Below are positions 34,254 through 46,800 of a stretch of 64,000 bases of DNA, piece by piece. The translations under genes and the position numbers were made by a program. Every line of letters begins with the position of its first letter. Positions within the stretch are counted from its first letter, which is position 1. The stretch spans positions 186,001-250,000 of the forward strand of contig JBAOKB010000177.1 of the NCBI GenBank assembly GCA_037044905.1, read 5' to 3'. The notes beneath the pieces were generated by a model. The model was not told the DNA's origin and did no database searches. It saw only the letters and a program-made list of their open reading frames with translations. The DNA comes from Hortaea werneckii (lineage: Eukaryota > Ascomycota > Dothideomycetes > Mycosphaerellales > Teratosphaeriaceae).

Positions 34254-35246
34254 TCACCAATCCAACTTCAACTCGCCCAACTCATCCAAATGCTGCTGCC
34301 GCACCTCGAAAGCCCAATGATGGCAAGTCTGATGCATAACAGGACTCACTTCCGGCGCATCTTCATCCGCACCGTCATCCCAAACCTCCCTCACCCCCAG
34401 CTGTCTATACTTCTTCAGCAGCATCCTGCGCCACCTTCCCGTCTCGCCCACACATTTCTTCCACCTTGAGACTTGCCGATCATCGTCCTCACAACGTCTG
34501 CCCCGGAAGAAACGCGTATACCACTGAAACCAACCCCGTACGTCGTGAGCGTGGGAGATCCAGCCGCTGGCCTCCCATTCTTCGATGGATTGGCCGCAGG
34601 AGACTTTGAATTTGTTGACTTCAGGGTCGTAGGTGGGGTTGGTGAGGTATCGGGGCACGTCTACACCCTCCAGCCACTCGCTGGGAAGCTCTTGCCAATC
34701 GTCCTCGATTACTATGCCCAGCTTCTTCAACCTTAGCGGTCTGTAATATGAGCCGCCGAAGCAGCCTTCTCTGATCATCTCGGCGGGTGACTTGTTGGGC
34801 GTGAAGTCCGGATAGTCTTCAAAGTGGAAATTGCCATCCTCGTCTCTAGTCGCCTCAGCACCTTCGGCTTCCCATGCTGTCCAGCCTGCACGTATCGTCT
34901 CGACATAATGCACAGGTACCAAAGGTTCTGTTTCTTCCTTTATGCGCGATCCAAGTTCTTGTTTCGTCTTACTGCCGCCGCCTTTCTTCGCTACCGAGCG
35001 TGGCAGTGGGACGGCCTTGATATCCGGCTCATCCTGATACGATGGCTTACTCGGCGCAGAGGCAATACGAGCTGATGTTCTTGACGGAGCTGAGCCTTGA
35101 TCGACCTTCCGTCTCTTTGCAGGCGGTGCTTTACGCTCTGTATCCTCTCTCGGCTTCTGCGGTGCAAGTGGTTTGATGTCTAGTTCGGCCAGGAGGGCCT
35201 GGTTCTGTTTGATCTTTTCCCGACGACGCTCTTCGTAGGCATTCAT
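34254..35246 (-). CDS. Conserved fungal protein of unknown function
   Basis: A single exon of 330 aa, starting at the first true ATG in frame (MNAYEERRREKIKQNQALLA). The N-terminal third is basic and disordered, with possible nuclear-localisation clusters (PPAKRRKVDQ). The C-terminal two-thirds look folded: FTPNKSPAEMIREGCFGGSY, RPLRLKKLGIVIEDDWQELP, WLEGVDVPRYLTNPTYDPEV, GWFQWYTRFFRGRRCEDDDR and QVSRWKKCVGETGRWRRMLL. Tryptophan- and arginine-rich blocks like these are strongly conserved in hypothetical proteins of filamentous ascomycetes, but I know of no assigned role. There is no signal peptide or membrane segment, and no frame break. Confidence 0.8.
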   Translation of the reverse strand: MNAYEERRREKIKQNQALLAELDIKPLAPQKPREDTERKAPPAKRRKVDQGSAPSRTSARIASAPSKPSYQDEPDIKAVPLPRSVAKKGGGSKTKQELGSRIKEETEPLVPVHYVETIRAGWTAWEAEGAEATRDEDGNFHFEDYPDFTPNKSPAEMIREGCFGGSYYRPLRLKKLGIVIEDDWQELPSEWLEGVDVPRYLTNPTYDPEVNKFKVSCGQSIEEWEASGWISHAHDVRGWFQWYTRFFRGRRCEDDDRQVSRWKKCVGETGRWRRMLLKKYRQLGVREVWDDGADEDAPEVSPVMHQTCHHWAFEVRQQHLDELGELKLDW

Positions 35247-35884
35247 ACCAGCTGCAACAGATGGGCGGTGCAACTATCTCGGTGGAGAAATTAAAGGCCG
35301 CAGAAGCAGGAATGGGTAATTGTGTCTGAATTGGCATCGCTTCCCAATGACGTGAGCGCGTTTGTTTCGCGTCAACTATGACGTCGGGCAGGCATCTCTT
35401 ACCAAAACAGGCATATGCAACAATGCGTATCAGACTGGAGCCATAGCATGAGAGGAAAACGCTTGTAATCTTGGAAGTATCAAGTAGAACAGATTACAAA
35501 TACGATTCAAGACACTACAATGTAGTATAATTGTGCCATGCGTTGCCGCATGACCATGCTAGTAACCAGATCCCTTTCTTAACGCCAGATGCTCCAATAT
35601 ACCCCGATGCAATGCCAAACATATTTGCGTGTGCGGGCTGCCTGTATCGCAGAAAGGATCCATCAGCATGATTTGGCCTCCGAAATACTCCTCCAGCGCC
35701 GCGCTACTCGATTCATATGCCTCTCCTCCCCATGGTACGGGTAATAAGAGTCGCTGCCAAACGAGGGTGTCTGCCACACTCGGCGAGGCTCTGCGAATAC
35801 CATCCGGGCTGCGTGGGGTTACCGCAGTACAGTGTGCAAGCGAGCGTTTTCTTTCATTTGGCAGCTCACATGTCCCCAAGCAGT
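35247..35884. other. Intergenic region
   Basis: 638 bp between the start of the unknown gene and the stop of the arylsulfotransferase-like gene. A 120-codon minus-strand frame at 35559-35921 overlaps the neighbour's 3' end and is not supported. Confidence 0.5.
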
Positions 35885-37894
35885 CTATATCCTGCGCCTG
35901 TCTTCCATCTGAACGGGCCACCGCCCACTTTGCCCAGCTTCCAGCTCAGGTATCTTCGGATACGCTTCGTACAATAGGAACATACCGACAAGTATCGATG
36001 TCGCAATCAAGACGACCCTTCCAAGGCTCATGCGTGAGACCTGGTGAGGCAGCTTCTGATCCAAAAGCGGGAAGTAACTGGCCATGAGGCCTCGGTCAAT
36101 AACCCTACTGATCCCGTGGTCTAGTCTGCGACCAGCCGAGTCAAGCGCAATGACTCGGAGGTAGCGAGGAGGGTCAGGCTCAGAAAGCATGGATTCGGGA
36201 ATGGGAATGATGGTCTCAAAGCCGGATTTCCTCAAGCTCACAACGTCAGCCCAGTCAGTTTCGACTTTGGATTTGCGCTGCGAACATTGTAGGATCCAGG
36301 TAGCAACTTCGGTGGCACCGTTCCAGGAGACAAAGACTTCAGCGTCATCGTCGCTGATTTCCACGTCCGGTTTGCTCTTCGGTCTACCGACCCAGGGAAA
36401 TTTGTAGACCCGGTAAGATTGGATATCGCCACGTTCCCAGCTGGTCGTAGCACCGAAGTGAACGTCGCACAGGACGCTACCATCAGCTTCAAACTCTGTC
36501 CAGACTGCATTCAAACCGTAGCCGATGAGGACTTTAGGGTCTTTGCCCCCGGTTTGCGGCAGTATCTGCATTGAACCTTGACTTGATGAGCGCACTCTGT
36601 CCGGGCTTACAAAGGCCTTGATGACGCGAGCTGTGTAGTTTGGATCGGTGCCATTGATTTCAGCCATTTTTCCGGTGATTAAGCACTGAGTCGGTGTAAT
36701 CAGGATCTTCAAAGCGCCTCGTCAGGTCATTGTACGTAGGACCTGAGGCTCCCTTTGCAAAGGTGCCTTGCGTCGGATAAGTGATTTCTAACACCAGCCC
36801 GCGAGAATAGGTAAGCCCGTACTGATAATGCTGGTCTTCTGCCGCATTGTCGAACATCGTGACCAACCTCGTGGTAAACCCCGGTTTTTGATCAGGCGGC
36901 GTATACATGTTCGGGAAGGTGTCAAGCGGCAAGAATCGAGCATCGTGCTGCCAAGCGAAGTTCAGAGCGAACTCTCCACTCAAGTCCATGAAATCATTCG
37001 TATTGCCTCCAAGCGTCCAGATGATCTCGCCAGTCTCGCCGTTCACGTAGGTCAAACTGTGGACATAACGCGCTGATATCAGATAGTTGCCGAGCTCGTC
37101 TTTCTCAATGCTGTTGATGTGAAACCAGTCAAATGCATCGTTCTTTGTTCCACCAGGACCAATATCGTGGAATGTTGAGTTAATCGGGACATGCTCGGAT
37201 GCCCTCCATTCAAAGATGAGGTCACCCGTCTCAATGTCAATTTCCTGAAAGAGGCAATCCCATATGTAATTAGGGTCACTGTCTTCCTCCTTCTCTGGAT
37301 CGAACTCGCGGAAATCTGTGACATCATGTGGTATCACTTGATACATAGTCATCAGCGCCGTCCCTCCTTCGTTATGAGGAACTCATGCAAATCTGCCGAC
37401 AGCCCATTCGCAGCCTTGACCTTCCGTACAATGTCGTACGAAGAATTAAGCATGTAGTACGATCCACTGCCATGGCCTCTGACTCGGTCATCGCCAAGCC
37501 AAAAAGTTAGATATTTTTCGCCTTTGTATTCCTGCACCTTAAAGTCGTACGCCTGCCCGCCATACTTATTCTCATAATGGTGCGCCCATAGCAGATCTCC
37601 GTACCTGTCGAGGATCATTGGCCCAGGTTTGGGTAAACTCCAGCCTCTTGGCGTGAGGAAGTAGAGCAGGCCATCATCGCATTTCTCACTCCACTGCAGG
37701 AAGTTTGTTTGGGGTTGCGCTACATCGTTGGCTGTCGCAAAAGTACGAATCGGGTAATAGCCGTAAGTCCCGTTGTCAACGGCCTCATTATACGGTGCAG
37801 GCGAAGTTGGTACAATGTCTTTGGCAGAAGATGCTGCAGCGGCGCGGTGCAAGCAGGTTGCAAGGTGCCAGGACAAAAGCAAGATTACGTTCAT
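35885..37894 (-). CDS. Arylsulfotransferase (ASST)-like membrane/secreted protein
   Basis: 669 aa on the minus strand, read as one exon with two compensating frame breaks. The start MNVILLLSWHLATCLHRAAA gives a signal peptide. Beta-propeller-like repeats follow: RGWSLPKPGPMILDRYGDLL, YKGEKYLTFWLGDDRVRGHG, SGSYYMLNSSYDIVRKVKAA, DIETGDLIFEWRASEHVP, DAFDWFHINSIEKDELGNYL and GETGEIIWTLGGNTNDF. This is the pattern of the fungal ASST family (Pfam Arylsulfotran_2), whose activity in fungi is largely untested. Near the C-terminus a hydrophobic helix (GRVVLIATSILVGMFLLYEA) would anchor it in a membrane. One base is missing in the C run 37362-37364 and one is extra in the T run 36667-36671. The gene ends in a short basic tail. 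Confidence 0.82.
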
Positions 37895-39512
37895 GCCGGG
37901 TCCAAGCAGAATGGCTGAGAGCTCGCCAATGTGAAGCCGGGAGCTCTGACAGGCGATTGTCGCATGTAAACCGAGCACGTCGCGCCAAATGGCTGCTGGT
38001 CAGGCTGTCGACGGCTCGCACAGGTTTCGCATATAGCAGCAGATCTTCTCATACCCAAGCGCAAGGCAATGCGACAGCGATGACGGAAGACCAGGTGAGC
38101 ATGTGGGCGGAAGATAAGAGCTGCTACCTGCCCTGCTTGTCTTTCTGCCAAGTTCTGTAGGCTCGCTCGGCCATGCACGACTTTGTCCCAAGGCAGGAAG
38201 GTTTGGCCTAGCGAGATTCCCTAGTACATGTGGGAGGTGGTAGATCGCAGCTGCACAGTTGGCGGCGATCGCGTTCCCCCAATGGAGTGTTGTCTTGAAT
38301 GTCTAACATCCACTTCCGTCCTGCGTTACAACACAAACGCAAAGGAACAGGACAGCGCGGACGCGGCCAAGTCGACGCCGGGAGAATTACAGTGCGGGAG
38401 GGCATGATCGAGCTCCTGTCCCGGACGACTGGGCTGCGCAATACAGTTGCGTCGTAATCGATTGTCTAGAATCGTGCTCTCCCGCCGCCCCTCTCTCCGG
38501 ATATCGGAGCGAGCTCAACTATGCCGTTAGCGTGGACGGCTAGACCCGCCGCCATTGGCCCCGGGCGAGCGTGCACGTGCACTGGTCATGGCTTCCAGCT
38601 TTGATTTGATAAGATATACATGATCTACACAGGAAACATGGATTAAGCTCCACGACCTTGCAAGGACTATGCAACGTGTGTTGCTCGTTTTCCTTGCTAT
38701 GCCCGTGTCCATCGTCATCAACATACCATGTAATCTGAGAGTGTGACCAAGATGGGATTGCAGTCTTTCCGGATCGTCTGCTTACATGTTGGTGGAAGGT
38801 ACATACACAGTACATGTACCATTTACTGCTCCGGACCTTTGCTGTGTTGAAAATAAAACAAGGCACGCTTCTTGGAACGCGATTCACGATCAGATCACTT
38901 TCGCAGGCTGCTACAACCCTCAGGAGAAGTTTATATCCACTCCACTTGACCACGCAGGAACACACGCACGGCATTGCCAAACACGGCTTGTCACGCTCTT
39001 GACCCTGACAGAGACAGACTGTCAATTCAGCTACGTTGTACACCAAGGGATGACATGCCATACGGATGAGACGATTGAGTCATAGTCGTAGGTTTAAAGC
39101 CCAGTACGCTCTCATACTCTCATCGCTCATGCTCGCTAAGCCTAGGAAAAACCCCTCGATTTCGAACTCCGCGCCCTAATGACAATGCCATCGCATCTTG
39201 TTGATTCCTACCTTATCCGAAGCGCATAGGATATGAAATAGGAAGCCCTTCTTTCCTTGAACGTAATCCCTGCCGCCTGGTATTCGACACACATCCTCTT
39301 ACCAGGTTCAAACTCATGTCCTCTGCCGCCTCTTTGTGACTGCCTTCAATTGTCGCGGTGCATTCCACCCATCGCTCCGCATTCAAGCTCTCAAGTTCCC
39401 TTGCACCGAATTAGCTTACTGAGCAGGAACGGCTCGGGGCTCGCATGCTCAGCGGCGTGGGTGTCTGGGCCAGCTGGCTCAGTCTTCGGTGCTTCAGGGA
39501 AGCTCTCACCCT
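37895..39512. other. Long intergenic region
   Basis: 1,618 bp with no supportable gene on either strand. A 173-codon minus-strand frame (38540-39061) is Cys/His-rich with no recognisable motif and composition unlike the neighbouring genes. No tRNA or repeat found by eye. Confidence 0.5.
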
Positions 39513-40842
39513 TCACGGCACCTCAGACTTGCCACCGGGAACCTTGTCCGCAGTTTCTTGCTTGACAGCACCCTTCTCAACTGCCTTCTGCTTGGCGGAA
39601 CCCAACGCTTCCTGGGCGCGGGCACCGTACTGCTTGATGACCGAGTTGCTGGCTTCCATCGCCTTGGAAGTGTGCTGGGAGGCAAGGTCACGGACTTGCT
39701 GGGTCTGCTGGTTGATGATCTGGCCGGCATTGTTCATGTGCTCGTCGATGATCTCCTTGTTGGAGATGTAGACGAGTGGGGCGAAGTAGATGACAGTCGT
39801 GAAGAGAAGAGTCAGACCCCACGGAGGCGTGACCTTGATGAGGAAGTAGGTGAGAAGGGAGGTCAGGAACGCCTGCGGACAAACAATTAGTTTGGAAGAT
39901 CTCTTGGCCGTGTATAGCACACTTGAACTTACCGCAACCGTGACGTAGACATTCTCAGCAAACAAGATACGCTGAAACTCAATCACAAAGAAGTTCATGA
40001 GTTCTGTTGCATCCTCCATCATGCTCTCCAGCGTCTCCCTCGGAATTGTGTAGTACTTCTTCGGCCTGAGCTTAGAGCTGAAGCCCTGGTCCATCACCGT
40101 CTTACCGGTGATCTCAGCCGCTGCCATGACACCAAGCACCATCCAGGTCAGCTTGAGTCCATACTTGATAAGCGGGACATAGCGGGTTGCGAAGATGAAG
40201 GTGACAATAGCGGCGTAGGAGATGGCGGTCGCGCGCGGGTTCTCCCAGCTGAGCAGGTTGTAGAAGAAGGAGTGGTAGTGCGTGAGGTTTTGGCCGGTTG
40301 CGGTCTGCGAGGTGGGGGTCTGGCGGGAGGAGGCGAGGTTGCCAAACTCGCTCTTGGTCTGCGCAGCTTCTTGACGAGCCTTCTCAGCTGCCGGGCCGTC
40401 ACGCAGATTCTGAACGGTTTGCGAGTTCTGGATGGAGTTCATGGTGGACTGGGCGTCTGTTGGTTTGGTTAGGTGGGGCTGCAGATGCTGCTGTAAGTGG
40501 GCACTGGTACTGAATTGCGAATGTTAGCTGATGGTCAAAGAATGCCGTACAGCACCGATTGTTTGCTCTCGAACGGGCAGGGAGGTTGCAGGAATGGAGG
40601 GATGTCGCTTGACCACCTAGGTAATAGTGATGGTTGTTTGCCAGCTTGCTCTTGCCGCTCCCAAGGCAGCTGCATTCGGGGCAAGAGTCGGCGCCGGCGC
40701 TGTCGGGATGCTTTGCACGTACCTTACTGTTCTTTGCTGTCTCGGCCATGGTGTTTCCCGCACTTCCAGTGCTATCGGCGTTGGTGGTCGGGTCAGGATT
40801 CAATTCCGGATACGGCGTTGGTTGTCCAGCCTGCTCAGCCAT
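39513..40842 (-). CDS. RTN1: Reticulon-domain ER membrane-shaping protein
   Basis: Exons 40842-40728, 40456-39933 and 39872-39513; 332 aa. Exon 1 (MAEQAGQPTPYPELNPDPTT) joins AQSTMNSIQN across a 271-nt intron with donor GTAAGG. The reticulon domain has two long hydrophobic hairpins: LLSWENPRATAISYAAIVTF onward to MVLGVMAAAEITG, and AFLTSLLTYFLIKVTPPWGL onward to VIYFAPLVYISN. The amphipathic helical tail is KEIIDEHMNNAGQIINQQTQ, then an Ala/Lys-rich end. Reticulons bend the ER into tubules. The second intron (39873-39932) is exactly 60 nt, in phase and free of stops, so its retention would add 20 residues between the hairpins. No frame break. Confidence 0.9.
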
Positions 40843-41687
40843 GATTCTTTCCGGCTGTGTGACGCTGATAAGAGGTTGACTGGTGTGATTCGGCGTGAGG
40901 GTTGGAGTTTCCCTTTACCTCGCTTATCAATCAAGAGGCCTGAATGCACGTATCAAAAGACTTGTCTCTTGTGGAAGGTGGTCGTGTGCAAGTTTCGAAA
41001 GGTTGAAACGTTTATTGTGGGCAGAAGCAAGTTTGGGTTGGCTTTGTTTCCCAATTTCGTCACCTGCACGCTTGGGCCACGACGCGAGGCTCTCACCAAT
41101 TCACTCGAAAATGAAAGTACCCGCTCTTCAACCTTTCCGTGTGCTTCCAGAAGCACCCGTCGTACAGTATTTCAAGTCTTTCCCTAATATACCCTACAGT
41201 CGTCAAACCTCCCGTGGGACCATGAGCGGCCTGGACCTTGAACGTAGGTAGGTAGGAAGCTTTAGGAGACCTAGGAATTCGCATGTGAAAGGGTCATCTG
41301 AGACATCGCTTCACGCTCGCGTGTCTCAACGCTCTCGGCTGTTGATGCCCTGACAGCAATTCGATATCTCAATACTCAATATCATCATACCTTGGTAATT
41401 CGATACATACGACTTCAGAGCATCTCAGCAAGAAAAGAGCCTTCTGCCTCTGCCTTAATTCAACATTGAGGCGAAGATTAGAGGTTGGTGAATATCATAA
41501 GGTATCAATGTCTTCCGCTACTTTCACTACTCATCAGGGCTCGCCAAATTCAGGTCACGATCCATGTTCCTATGTCTCAAATAGGCCGCACATGACCAGG
41601 CGCCTACTCCTGATCGACTCGCAACTTTGATTCAACAGGTACGAAGAGGCGTGTCTACATATCATGACCGAGGCTTCTACAGACATT
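40843..41687. other. Intergenic region
   Basis: 845 bp upstream of the reticulon gene and downstream of the class II aldolase stop. A (GTAG)n-like CGTAGGTAGGTAGG motif lies at 41243-41256 and a GACCTAGG at 41269. No gene is seen. Confidence 0.5.
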
Positions 41688-42701
41688 TCACTGCAAATAC
41701 TCCCCTTGCGTCTCGCGATGGATCACATCGAATAGAGGCTTTGCACTGAACCACCCAGCTTGAGGCGATCCAACTGCTCGCCTGGTGTACATTGCATCCT
41801 CATCTCCAATCTGGATAGGCTTCTCGCCCCGAGAAGCAGCTGCTGCCTCAGCCATGAGCTGTGCGTGACAGCATTTCTCCATTGAAACGAACCAGAAAAC
41901 GGCCTGTAAGTCATCAGCATGTTGACCTTCCTGAACAGCCTATCAAGGAAGTACATACCTCTTCGATGGTCTTCCCCACGGTCAAGAGTCCGTGGTTTTG
42001 CAGAAGGGCGGCTTTCTTGTTGCCAAGACAAGAAGCAATGTTCTTCCCTTCTTTCTCCGCCAAGACAATACCATTGAAGCTTTCATAGACCACATGGTCG
42101 TCATGGAAAGCACAAGAGTCTTGTGTCAAGGTGTCAAGCTTGCGGCCAAGTGTACAGAACGTCCTGCCATAAATGGAGTGACTATGAGCTGCGCACATAA
42201 CATCAGGACGAGCAGTGTGCACGGCGTGATGGATCATGTACGCTGCGGTGTTCAAGAGGCGGACTTCACCCCCATCAATCACCTTGCCTTCGTGATTCAC
42301 AAGAATGAGATCGGATTTGCGGATGTGACTGAACGCGACACCGAACGGGTTGACCCAGAAGCAGTCGGTTTGAACTGGATCGCGTAGAGTGACTGAATAT
42401 GGAGGTCAATCTCAATCTGACTCTGGACTACTAGTGGTTGACAATACTTACTGTGGCCTGCAACACCCTCATCGAATCCGTACTTGCCGAAGATACGGAA
42501 TGCCGCAGCCAGTTTACCTTTCTGGTACTCCCGTTCCTCGTACTTGTCTTCGAATTTAGGCGGACGTGGAAATTCCATCTGTTTGCCACGGGCAGTGTCT
42601 TCCTTGATGCCAGGTTCCTGGGGAGCTTCGCCCTTGTTGACGGGCTCGGCTTGTCCATTTGAGGACAGCCCAACTGGCTGGTCTTCGGCGTGTGGTGCCA
42701 T
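41688..42701 (-). CDS. Class II aldolase/adducin-domain protein
   Basis: Exons 42701-42452, 42392-41959 and 41903-41688 with 59- and 55-nt introns; 299 aa. The domain opens with FPRPPKFEDKYEEREYQKGK, FRIFGKYGFDEGVAGH joined to ITLRDP, and CFWVNPFGVAFSHIRKSDLI. The zinc-binding His pairs are visible in HHAVHTARPDVMCAAHSHS. Later AALLQNHGLLTVGKTIEEAV supplies the third His of the fold. Family members are fuculose/ribulose-phosphate aldolases or their non-enzymatic adducin relatives. In filamentous fungi such single-domain proteins are common and uncharacterised, so I give no reaction. The acidic N-terminal 40 residues look disordered. No frame break. Confidence 0.9.
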
Positions 42702-43850
42702 GTTTGTTTGATGTTGCCTGCAGGGCTAGCTTGAACAATTCTAAGATATAAGACACAATGCCGAATGTATTTGGCAGATATCAGAAAAACGCAGGCGAGG
42801 TAAGTGGCAATTGCAATCTTGCTATTCCTAATCTACCTTCCCCTCGACGCATGTAGCTTTGCCCCGCACTCGGCCAACGGCACACCTCACGGCCGAGGTG
42901 GGACATCCATCCATCTGAGAACTGCTGTGACGCTGTGTAAAAAGCTATCTGGGCTTCACCACCGGACGCTGTTTTCTATGTCAGTCGAAAATATAAGATA
43001 TTGAGCCAATGGTTTTGGAGCTTCTACTTTTGAATGCAGACTGTCCAACATTGGCAACTTCTATGCGAAGATACCTAGGGCGGCGGCATGGTCGACACGT
43101 GCAAGACCAAAATGGCAAGATCTGCCGACTGTCAAGGATCCAACCCGTGAGCGGTCGCAGTGCCTCTATCTTGGAGCATCTGCAAAAGGTCACCAGGCAG
43201 AACGCTTCGCTCTATAGTCCGTCTTCAAGGTCAGCATTCCGGGTCAGCGGCGGCCAGCTGGGTACGAAGTGAGACGCTATCGAATCCTTGCCGACATCGC
43301 AATCGCAACAACTACTAACGTATCGCCCTCTTGAGCTTTCATGCCGTGAATGTGAGAGTTGATGTAGATGAGAAAGGTCTCTTCAACGCACGGTACAATA
43401 CTCATAGATCATTTGTTAGCGTTCCTCCTCAATTCATTCTCGATTCTTTTAAATGTTGCTGCTGTGCATTCATTATTTTTCCATTCGCGTCTCGGGGTTG
43501 GACAGTCTGGAGGCTTTGCCAATGCCAAGGAGCCGATTGAAGCTGTCGGCTATTCGTTTTAGTCACTCCCGCCTTCCGAACGAGCGCGCCCCACAACTTG
43601 TCAATTGCAAGGCGTCTCCTTCTGGAAGGCTGAAGGGCGTGTGCCATATGTGGTTTCCCAGCCGGTGAGAAGTATAGGCGTGACTCAGCGTACCACTCTA
43701 ACTATGTAGGCATTGGCAAGTAAGATTTCCTTCATTCGCACATTCTCACGCCCTTCAACATACCCAACTGTCTCGTCTACGGCGATAACGACGCCCTTCT
43801 GCAGACAGGGACTGACAAGGGCGCTACGCGGGCCAAGATTCTGAGGCAAA
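42702..43850. promoter_or_regulatory. Divergent intergenic region aldolase / homeobox factor
   Basis: 1,149 bp between divergent starts. Several short frames without conserved features; an ATACCTAGGG motif is at 43071-43080. Long upstream regions are common for regulators such as the gene at 43851. Confidence 0.45.
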
Positions 43851-46800
43851 ATGCCTACCATTGCAGAAGAAGCTGAGGAGCCCACCCAGCCTGACTTCTT
43901 GCAGTTACTGGATATTGGAACCGACCCAATCGAAACGACAGACAGTGTGGCACCGCTCAGCATCAACTACGGGCAACCGCCACCGACTTGCCCAGCACAT
44001 GGGACTGAGGAGTGAGCATTTCCAATGATGACTTTGTGCTGACTTGCTAATTCCTTCTCCATTAGCTGCCTTTGCCATGGCTTTCTGGGTGACTTTGGTG
44101 TGACCGACTCTGCTCCTGCGCCAATCCCGGCCTCTGCGCCGGCCGCAGGTGTTGATGAGCCAGACTACTCTCGTTTCGAGGATTGGATCCCCCGATTTTG
44201 CTGGCCAGAGAGACCATGTGATTACTGTCGAACCAGAAGGTTGAATTGCTTCATGAGCCGCGGACAGGCTAGCTGCAATGCCTGTGCTTCTTTGTTCCGG
44301 GAGTGCTCCTTTGCAAACACCCGCACGCTCGAAGCATTCAACCAGGTTGACAACGGAACCAGCGATCTGCTGGACACCTTACACTCTGTCGATGAAGACA
44401 CAGTGAGAGATCAGGGCACGATGACGGGCATTAAGCCATTGGCCTCGAAGCGTGGAGCATTGTCAGGTACCAGCACGCCTCCAATCCGTGACGACGCCCC
44501 GGGTAGCTCTAAGCGTAATGGCATCAGATTTCCAAGGCACGCGGTGAAGATCCTTCGGGACTGGCTAGACTCGCATGCCGACCATCCATACCCTTCTGAG
44601 CAGGAGAAAGCAGAGCTTGAACAGCGCACAGAGCTAAAGCCGAGTCAATTGCCAACTGGCTAGCCAATGCTCGTCGACGCCGAAAGGGTAAGTGAGAATC
44701 AGCATCTGGAGACCTGTCCACTTCCTCGTCACAATCGCAAGCTGTTCGAGATATGCTAATGATCTTTTATTTTAGTCACCGATCGAAGCCGTCCCAAAGT
44801 CTGTTCATCGCCCAGCTTGAACCCAACGACACCTGCTATTGCAATTCCTGGCGGAGCTGAAAAGCCATGGGAAGAATTAAACCCCATGGAAAGATGGAAG
44901 TAAGTTATGAGGATGCAAAACGCACAAAGGACAGAAATTTGCTGACTTGCGGTTGAGGCACTCCCCACCCGAAAACGAACCTGCCACGATCACCGACATT
45001 GCACAAGCCGTCGCTAATAGTGATCTTCCCGAGGATGCCGTCTCTCGCTCGCCATCCAGTGGTCGACGTAAGAAATCCAGCGCTGGCTCTGGCTTTTCCA
45101 GCTTCAGAGCACCATCGACTACCTCGCTAGATACTTCAGGCCAAAGCTCCTCGATCTCCAGCACAGCCATCTCTCATGGCTCTTCGCAATCGCATGGCTC
45201 TTTTGGGTCGTTCAGCTCAGGTCTAGCTGGAAAGCGTGACCGCAGGCGGCGGAGACGTACCGCTGCGCCGACAAGACCGTCCACGACCGACGACAAGAAA
45301 CGGATCTTCCAATGCACCTTTTGCACAGACACATTCAAGTCGAAGTAAGCTGCAATTCCACCGGAATATACTTGCTTGATATTGACTATTTGCAGGTACG
45401 ATTGGACTCGACACGAAAAGTCGTTACATCTGAGTCTGGAGAAGTGGGTATGTGCGCCGCTAGGACCAGTAGTCGTCGATGCCGAAACAAATCGCCGCAA
45501 GTGTGTCTACTGTGAAGAATTAGACCCTGATGATGAACATCTTGAGTCTCACAATCACCACCAGTGCGAGGAGAAGGGAATTGATGCCAGGACTTTCTAC
45601 AGGAAAGACCATCTCCGTCAGCATCTGCGACTGATGCATGGCTGCGCAATGTCGCCCGCAATGGAGAAATGGAAGTTCACAGCCGTCAAGATCAACAGCA
45701 GATGCGGGTTCTGCGGACAGCGTTTCTCTGTGTGGCAAGAGCGCGTGGATCATCTGACTGCCCATTTCAAAGCAGGTGCTCGCATGAAGGAATGGAAAGG
45801 CTGTCGAGGTCTCGATCCAGCAGTGGCAGCGCAAGTCACTAATGCCATGCCACCATACCTCATCGGCATCGAGGCAGTGAGTGCGATTCCGTTCAGTGCC
45901 ACGAACAGGGCAACCTGGGACCAGACGAGTCCGGATGACCACGTTTGTCCAACATCAACTCAAAGGCATCCGAAGAAGGGAACGGCCTTGAATCCAAAGC
46001 GACCTGTTGGGAGATATTGACCGTCAGACTTGGCAAGTATGCTAATGAGATGAGCCACAAAGGTGTCGTTTTGACGGATGAAATGCTGCAGCGACAAGCA
46101 AGAAAGCTCTTGTAAGTCTTTCATCTGTTACCCATTGAAAATTTGGGGTGACCATCTCAAGCATTCTTATTAATTGACTTCTCTGCAGGTATGAGGATGA
46201 TGACGCCTGGAACCAGACCGCGGCCGACAACCCTGAGTGGCTTGACCTGTTCAAGAAAGCGCATGGATTGGACTATATACCCTCCACAATTGGTGGGTCT
46301 GGACAGCAGATACCCGAAGACCTAGAAACGTATGGGGACCTTGGACTACGCATACCATTCACGGTCCAGCTACAGGCATACAACGAATGCCTGTCGGATG
46401 CAGATGAGGCACGTGGCGCAGCAGGCCCCGCTGCTGCACGCGGCGGTGGGTATGATCTTTCAGAGGGCTACGTGGACCAAGGCTACCTCAAGAAGCTTGC
46501 GGATGAGCGTACAAAGTCCAGACGTGCGTCTGCTATGACTCAATCTCAGTGCGCTAGTGGTTGTGACTGCCAAAGCACAGCCAACTTTCAAGGTACGGAG
46601 TACCTTGGGCAAGAGGGAGTTCACGCAGCACATTGCTCTCATCGTCCTCAAAGCCGACAGGATAACGAGTATTTACGAAGACACAAGATGGAGCTTCCGG
46701 TTGACCGAGCACGGCGCTTCGCAACTACAACTCCAGCATGGTCAGATAGCGGCGTGATGCCAGACGTTGTGTCGACGGCATCACTGCAGCAGCCAGCCGA

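Noticed and set aside
35559..35921. 120-codon minus-strand frame next to the arylsulfotransferase-like stop
   Set aside because: It overlaps the neighbour's 3' coding end in another frame. The C-terminal part looks mildly coding but has no start or homology I can name.
38540..39061. 173-codon minus-strand frame in the 1.6-kb spacer
   Set aside because: Cys-rich random-looking composition, no splice context and no recognisable motif; the plus strand has an equally long shadow.
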